This document shows positions 60,462-64,000 of a stretch of DNA of 64,000 nucleotides, in pieces; the first letter of the stretch is position 1, and every line of letters begins with the position of its first letter. The stretch spans positions 2,232,001-2,296,000 of the forward strand of contig WWBZ02000033.1 in assembly GCA_011503125.2 (NCBI GenBank), written 5' to 3'. This stretch comes from Botryosphaeria dothidea (lineage: Eukaryota; Ascomycota; Dothideomycetes; Botryosphaeriales; Botryosphaeriaceae). Made by a program: the position numbers and the translations under genes. The notes under the pieces were generated by a model that saw only the letters and a program-made list of their open reading frames with translations, was not told the origin of the DNA and did no database searches.

Positions 60462-60529
60462 ATGCCTTCCACCAAGTTCGCGGCCCCCGAAAAATATCGA
60501 TACCAGAATGGCTTCAACTCCTACCATGA
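60218..60529 (+). CDS. 103-codon upstream ORF overlapping the hmgA start
   Basis: An ATG in good context (AGGATGC) opens a 103-codon frame whose stop TGA occupies 60527-60529, exactly the last bases of hmgA exon 1. Third positions are strongly C/G like the neighbouring true exons. The peptide looks natural rather than random (ASELQQKRIWTRLLKRFRPS, LTERNLTEFFNPDY). It overlaps the hmgA ATG at 60462 in another frame, so translating it would prevent normal initiation at hmgA. It could be a regulatory upstream ORF, an alternative first exon of hmgA spliced elsewhere, or a small separate gene. No family recognised. Confidence 0.4.
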   Translation: MRLSSSAGRDAERLSAPSSPISYDDPNKPSASELQQKRIWTRLLKRFRPSKEHHAQLPPSLVPLTERNLTEFFNPDYTDEHDAFHQVRGPRKISIPEWLQLLP

Positions 60530-61992
60530 GTACTGCCCACCGCCCCGCTCGTCCCTGACTGCCTCAGCTGACCACTTCGCCATAGGAGTGAGGCCGTAGA
60601 GGGCGCGCTGCCCGTGGGAGCCAACTCCCCTCAAAAGCCCCCGTATGGCCTCTATGCAGAGAAGCTCTCTGGCACAGCCTTCACTGCCCCGCGACACGAG
60701 AACCAGCAGTCATGGCTGTACCGCGTCCTGCCCGCCTCAGCCCACAGCAACTTCGAGCCGCGCGAACACTCGACCTTCAACACAAACCCGGAGAACAAGC
60801 CTTTCGAGAAAATCCACCAGATCCCCAACCAGCTACGCTGGGATCCCTTCGATCTCGATGAAACCGTCGACTGGGTCCACTCCCTGCACCTGGTCGCCGG
60901 CGCCGGCACTCCCGTCATGAAGACGGGCCTCGGCATGTACATCTATGCTGCCGGCAAAGACATGGACCCGAAGCACGCCTTCTACTCTGCTGACGGTGAC
61001 TTCTTGATCGTACCTCAGCACGGCTCCCTCGACATTCAAACAGAGCTGGGCAAGATCCTGGTGCGGCCCAATGAGATTTGCGTGATCCCACGTGGCATTC
61101 GTTATCGGGTCACGCTACCAGACGGACCCGTGCGTGGCTACATTCTCGAGCTTTACCAGGGCCACTTTCAGCTGCCGGAGCTAGGCCCTATTGGCAGCAA
61201 CTGTCTGGCCAACGCCCGTGATTTCCAAGCGCCCGTAGCGTATTTCGACGAGGACACTAGTTCGGAGTGGACCCTTCTGTCCAAGTTCGCGGGCCACCTG
61301 TTCGCTGCGAAACAAAACCACACGCCCTTCGACGTCGTTGCCTGGCACGGCCTGTACTACCCCTACAAGTACGATCTTGGCCGTTTCAACACTATAGGAA
61401 GTGTCTCGTTCGACCACCCTGACCCTTCGATCTACACTGTCCTCACCGCCCAGTCTGACCACCCCGGCACCGCTATCGCCGACTTTGTCATCTTCCCGCC
61501 GCGGTGGCTTGTTGGTGAAGAGTAAGCCACCTATCCCTTCACTGCACCCCTGAAAAAGATGATCCGCTCACCTTTATTTGCAGTACCTTCCGCCCGCCAT
61601 GGTACCACCGCAACACCATGTCCGAGTTCATGGGCCTCATCCACGGCCAGTATGACGCCAAAACAGGCGGTGGCTTCCAACCTGCCGGTGCCTCCCTACA
61701 CAATGTCATGTCGGCGCATGGACCCGACGCCAGCACCCATGAGAAAGCGTCCAACGCGGAGCTGAAGCCCGCCAAGGTGGGCGAGGGTAGCATGGCCTTC
61801 ATGTTTGAGAGCTCACTCATGGTCGGAGTCACCGACTGGGGCCTCAAGAAGTGCCAGAAGGTGCAGGAGGTTTATAATGCCGAGAGCTGGGAGCCCCTGA
61901 AGTCGCACTTCAAGCGTCCGACTCCGGCCGAGATCAAGAATGGTGCAAGTGGTAGTGATAGTAAGGCACAGCTGCCTCACTATAGTGCGTGA
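60462..61992 (+). CDS. hmgA: Homogentisate 1,2-dioxygenase
   Basis: Fe(II) dioxygenase that opens the homogentisate ring to maleylacetoacetate. 470 aa in three exons: 60462-60529, 60586-61521 and 61584-61992, introns 56 and 62 nt. N-terminus [20 protein letters not shown] with [19 protein letters not shown] is the family start. Middle: [39 protein letters not shown]. Active site in exon 3: [20 protein letters not shown] gives metal ligands His343 and Glu349, and [12 protein letters not shown] gives His374 and His380, corresponding to human His335, Glu341, His365 and His371. The ATG at 60462 is the first one in this frame. Divergent from fahA, with CYP504 just beyond it. Confidence 0.95.
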
Positions 61993-62702
61993 AGAAGGTG
62001 AAAGTGTTTCCGGGCTATATGAGTTTAATCATGCGGTAAACGGGAAGGCGCTGGCTATGATGACTACTGAAATGACCATTTTTTTTTTGTATGACTGTTA
62101 GCGTGTTCGGTTTCCAGATTGCTGCCACTTTTCTTGAATCTTCGAAAAGTTACGTCCGCTAAAACTACTAGGTACTCCAGAACGGAAACCTTGTCATCAC
62201 TGCAGGAATCCCATCGCCTTAAGTGATTGCGCCAACACAGTAACCGTTGACTAGAGTTTCCGGATCATTTAGTTCTGCAAGCCGATGAGACAAAAGACAT
62301 GGATCCTTATTAAGTGGCCTGTGCGACGGGACGGACCGCCATCCCCGTCACTTACCTAAAGGGGTTCATATCGCTGGGCACTTCCTCGTTCTTTGAACTA
62401 AAGTCAGAGCAAAGGCAGAAGATCAAAATGCCTTATCAAGAACTGTGTATGTGAGGTGTAAGACGGCCGGATCCAGCGCGGGTTCTAGAAGGGGCAGGGA
62501 AGGAGAAAAGTGTTCAACACGAGCAACGATCCCTGCTCAGATCCCCCCTCCTATTGGCCGCATTTGCTCCAAACCCACCTCCCCACTCGAGGCGGTGTAT
62601 ACGTACAGCGTGGTGGCTTCTCCTTAAACACCTTTTGTTTGTGCTGAGGACTGATTAACAGACAGCACATAACATGTTCAACAAAGATTGTGCGACCCCA
62701 CC
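61993..62702. other. Intergenic region between hmgA and the edge ORF
   Basis: 710 bp. The first part is AT-rich with a T-run near 62079-62088, likely the hmgA 3' untranslated region. The rest is presumably the promoter and leader of the next gene. No gene supported. Confidence 0.5.
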
Positions 62703-64000
62703 ATGGCACCCAAATTGAGGAAAAGAATTCGAAACAAGCTCTTCGCGCCGTGCAGGTCGCGCTCTGACGCATCGAGCAACCAGCCGGCCCGCATCAGTCA
62801 GCCACAGGCGCAGCGCCAGGCATCCCCTATCCCTGAGGAGGCCTTCCCTACGCCAGCCACTGCTAAGCCGTGGAAGTCGAATCTTGCGGGTTCGGAATAC
62901 TCGCAGTCAATCAGGGCACCGCTGAGAGTGGTGAATCCTTCTTCTTCCACGTATTCCGTCGACACGGACCTGCCCCCGACGTCCGCCGTCTCGGAGAAGC
63001 CGCCAAGGTCGGCAGCGTTTGAGAACAAGGCTTCAGTCACCGCGACCACCCGGGCGGCTCCGACAGAATCGAATGGCCAAAATGCATCCGTACGAAATCC
63101 TCAACCACCTGCTATCCAAGGCCTTGTTGCGGCATCTCCGGATCCTGACGAACTTTCGACAACAGCTCCCGACCACCGAAACCCCCTGGACGATCCGACT
63201 AGTACAACCAAATCTTCACAGCCTAAGGCACGACTCGACGCGCTCAGATCGCACCCAGTAGACTCGCCCTTCGCAGGCACCTTCCCCGACGGCATTGCAT
63301 CTACTACCGCCCAAGCTCTCCAAGCTGCCGCCGAGTCAGTCGAGGAGCTGAGGGCGGCGCTGGAGCTGGATCCCGCCGGCATTGACGACTCGACCTCGCA
63401 GAAGCCGCCCTCTAACCATATCGACGACGACTCGACTTCCACGTATTCCAAAGCCCCGTCGGAGCCGTCTTCCTTTGTTTCTGTTCCTCTTACCGTTGGA
63501 GACGCGAATACTGTCCCATGTCAGCCGGACTCGCCCTTCACTCACAGCCCCCCTCAAGATGTTTCTCTCGATGCTCCCAGTCTCGCTCCCGAATCCGACC
63601 AGAAGGTGGTTTCGTCTACACAGGAAAAGGAGGACCCACCAAAAGTTACCGCGACGGTTGACGATTCCGCTTCTTCCTATTCTCGGACGACGGGAGAACC
63701 GTCGCACCAGGATGATGTTGCTCACGATGACTTGACTTCCGTGGACCAAGCCCTTATTGACGCTCAGCTGATGCGGGAAATCGAACAGCACCTATCTCCG
63801 TCCTTTTCTTCGTCGGCCGACTCGAAAAGGAATTTGCAAACCGCTCCCGAACCTTTATCAGAATCTGCGCCCATGGTTACTGAGAAGCCCGTCACGACAG
63901 GCCCGACCTTGGAACCTGCTCCCGCAATCTCCGATGACTTCCTCGCTGGCCCATTTCACATTGAAACCCCAGTCCCGACGTTCTTTGCCGAGTTGACTCT
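62703..64000 (+). CDS. Large disordered hypothetical protein, runs off the window
   Basis: One uninterrupted reading frame from ATG 62703 to the last base (432 codons, no stop), so the 3' end is missing. The context ACCATGG is favourable, and codon use is coding-like. The start MAPKLRKRIRNKLFAPCRSR is basic. The rest is Ser/Thr/Pro/Asp-rich with recurring themes: SSTYSVDTD, SSYSRTTGEPS and STSTYSKAPSEPS, each a Tyr-Ser within Ser/Thr-Pro context, resembling repeated short linear motifs. One possible helix lies at STTAQALQAAAESVEELRAA, another at DQALIDAQLMREIEQHL. No domain is recognised; it is probably a cytoskeletal or signalling scaffold with a folded domain further downstream, but that is only a guess. 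Confidence 0.75.
   Translation, partial: MAPKLRKRIRNKLFAPCRSRSDASSNQPARISQPQAQRQASPIPEEAFPTPATAKPWKSNLAGSEYSQSIRAPLRVVNPSSSTYSVDTDLPPTSAVSEKPPRSAAFENKASVTATTRAAPTESNGQNASVRNPQPPAIQGLVAASPDPDELSTTAPDHRNPLDDPTSTTKSSQPKARLDALRSHPVDSPFAGTFPDGIASTTAQALQAAAESVEELRAALELDPAGIDDSTSQKPPSNHIDDDSTSTYSKAPSEPSSFVSVPLTVGDANTVPCQPDSPFTHSPPQDVSLDAPSLAPESDQKVVSSTQEKEDPPKVTATVDDSASSYSRTTGEPSHQDDVAHDDLTSVDQALIDAQLMREIEQHLSPSFSSSADSKRNLQTAPEPLSESAPMVTEKPVTTGPTLEPAPAISDDFLAGPFHIETPVPTFFAELT

Overview
The window looks like nuclear DNA of a filamentous ascomycete (Pezizomycotina; Dothideomycetes is my guess, not proven). Protein-coding genes carry short spliceosomal introns, mostly 48-90 nt with GTAAGT-like donors and CAG/TAG acceptors. 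Gene content is typically fungal: two Zn2Cys6 transcription factors, PKC1 with HR1-C2-C1-kinase order, a CYP504 P450, a GPI-anchored Cu-only SOD and LYC1. There are no operons, no recognisable transposons and no tRNA or rRNA that I can support. I rebuilt exon models by hand from splice sites and reading frame. All exon sums are whole codons for the full-length genes.

Layout. 1-3755: RPA2 (minus, cut by the window edge) head-to-head with the ribosome-biogenesis helicase DBP10. 3756-8130: a long GC-rich gene desert leading to a PAS-type Zn2Cys6 regulator (8131-10113). 12434-16005: a second head-to-head pair, SPF31-type J protein (minus) and helicase DBP4 (plus), 255 bp apart. 16474-17103: a small uncertain gene. 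19065-21011: hexose transporter. 22969-26771: PKC1. 29885-33072: a second Zn2Cys6 factor with a fungal_trans domain. 34482-35813: a type I membrane protein of unknown function. 36394-39716: importin KAP114, divergent from REV7 (40606-41442). 42480-45029: RBR ubiquitin ligase, divergent from LYC1 (46242-47500). 48456-50360: lactose/disaccharide-type permease. 53149-54023: cell-surface Cu-only SOD.

55435-61992 is the clearest functional unit: a CYP504 phenylacetate hydroxylase, fumarylacetoacetase and homogentisate 1,2-dioxygenase side by side. Together they would turn (hydroxy)phenylacetate into homogentisate, open the ring and split the product to fumarate and acetoacetate. Maleylacetoacetate isomerase is not in the window. 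fahA and hmgA are divergent over a shared promoter of about 0.8 kb. A 103-codon, coding-like upstream ORF overlaps the hmgA start and ends on the last base of hmgA exon 1; this is the observation I would check first.

The last 1.3 kb (62703 to the edge) is one uninterrupted reading frame for a Ser/Thr/Pro-rich, probably disordered protein that runs off the window. I found no prokaryotic-type systems. The most unusual items are the hmgA upstream ORF, a 15-bp perfect hairpin at 41911-41959, a 38-nt intron in LYC1, and micro-exons of 14 and 16 nt.
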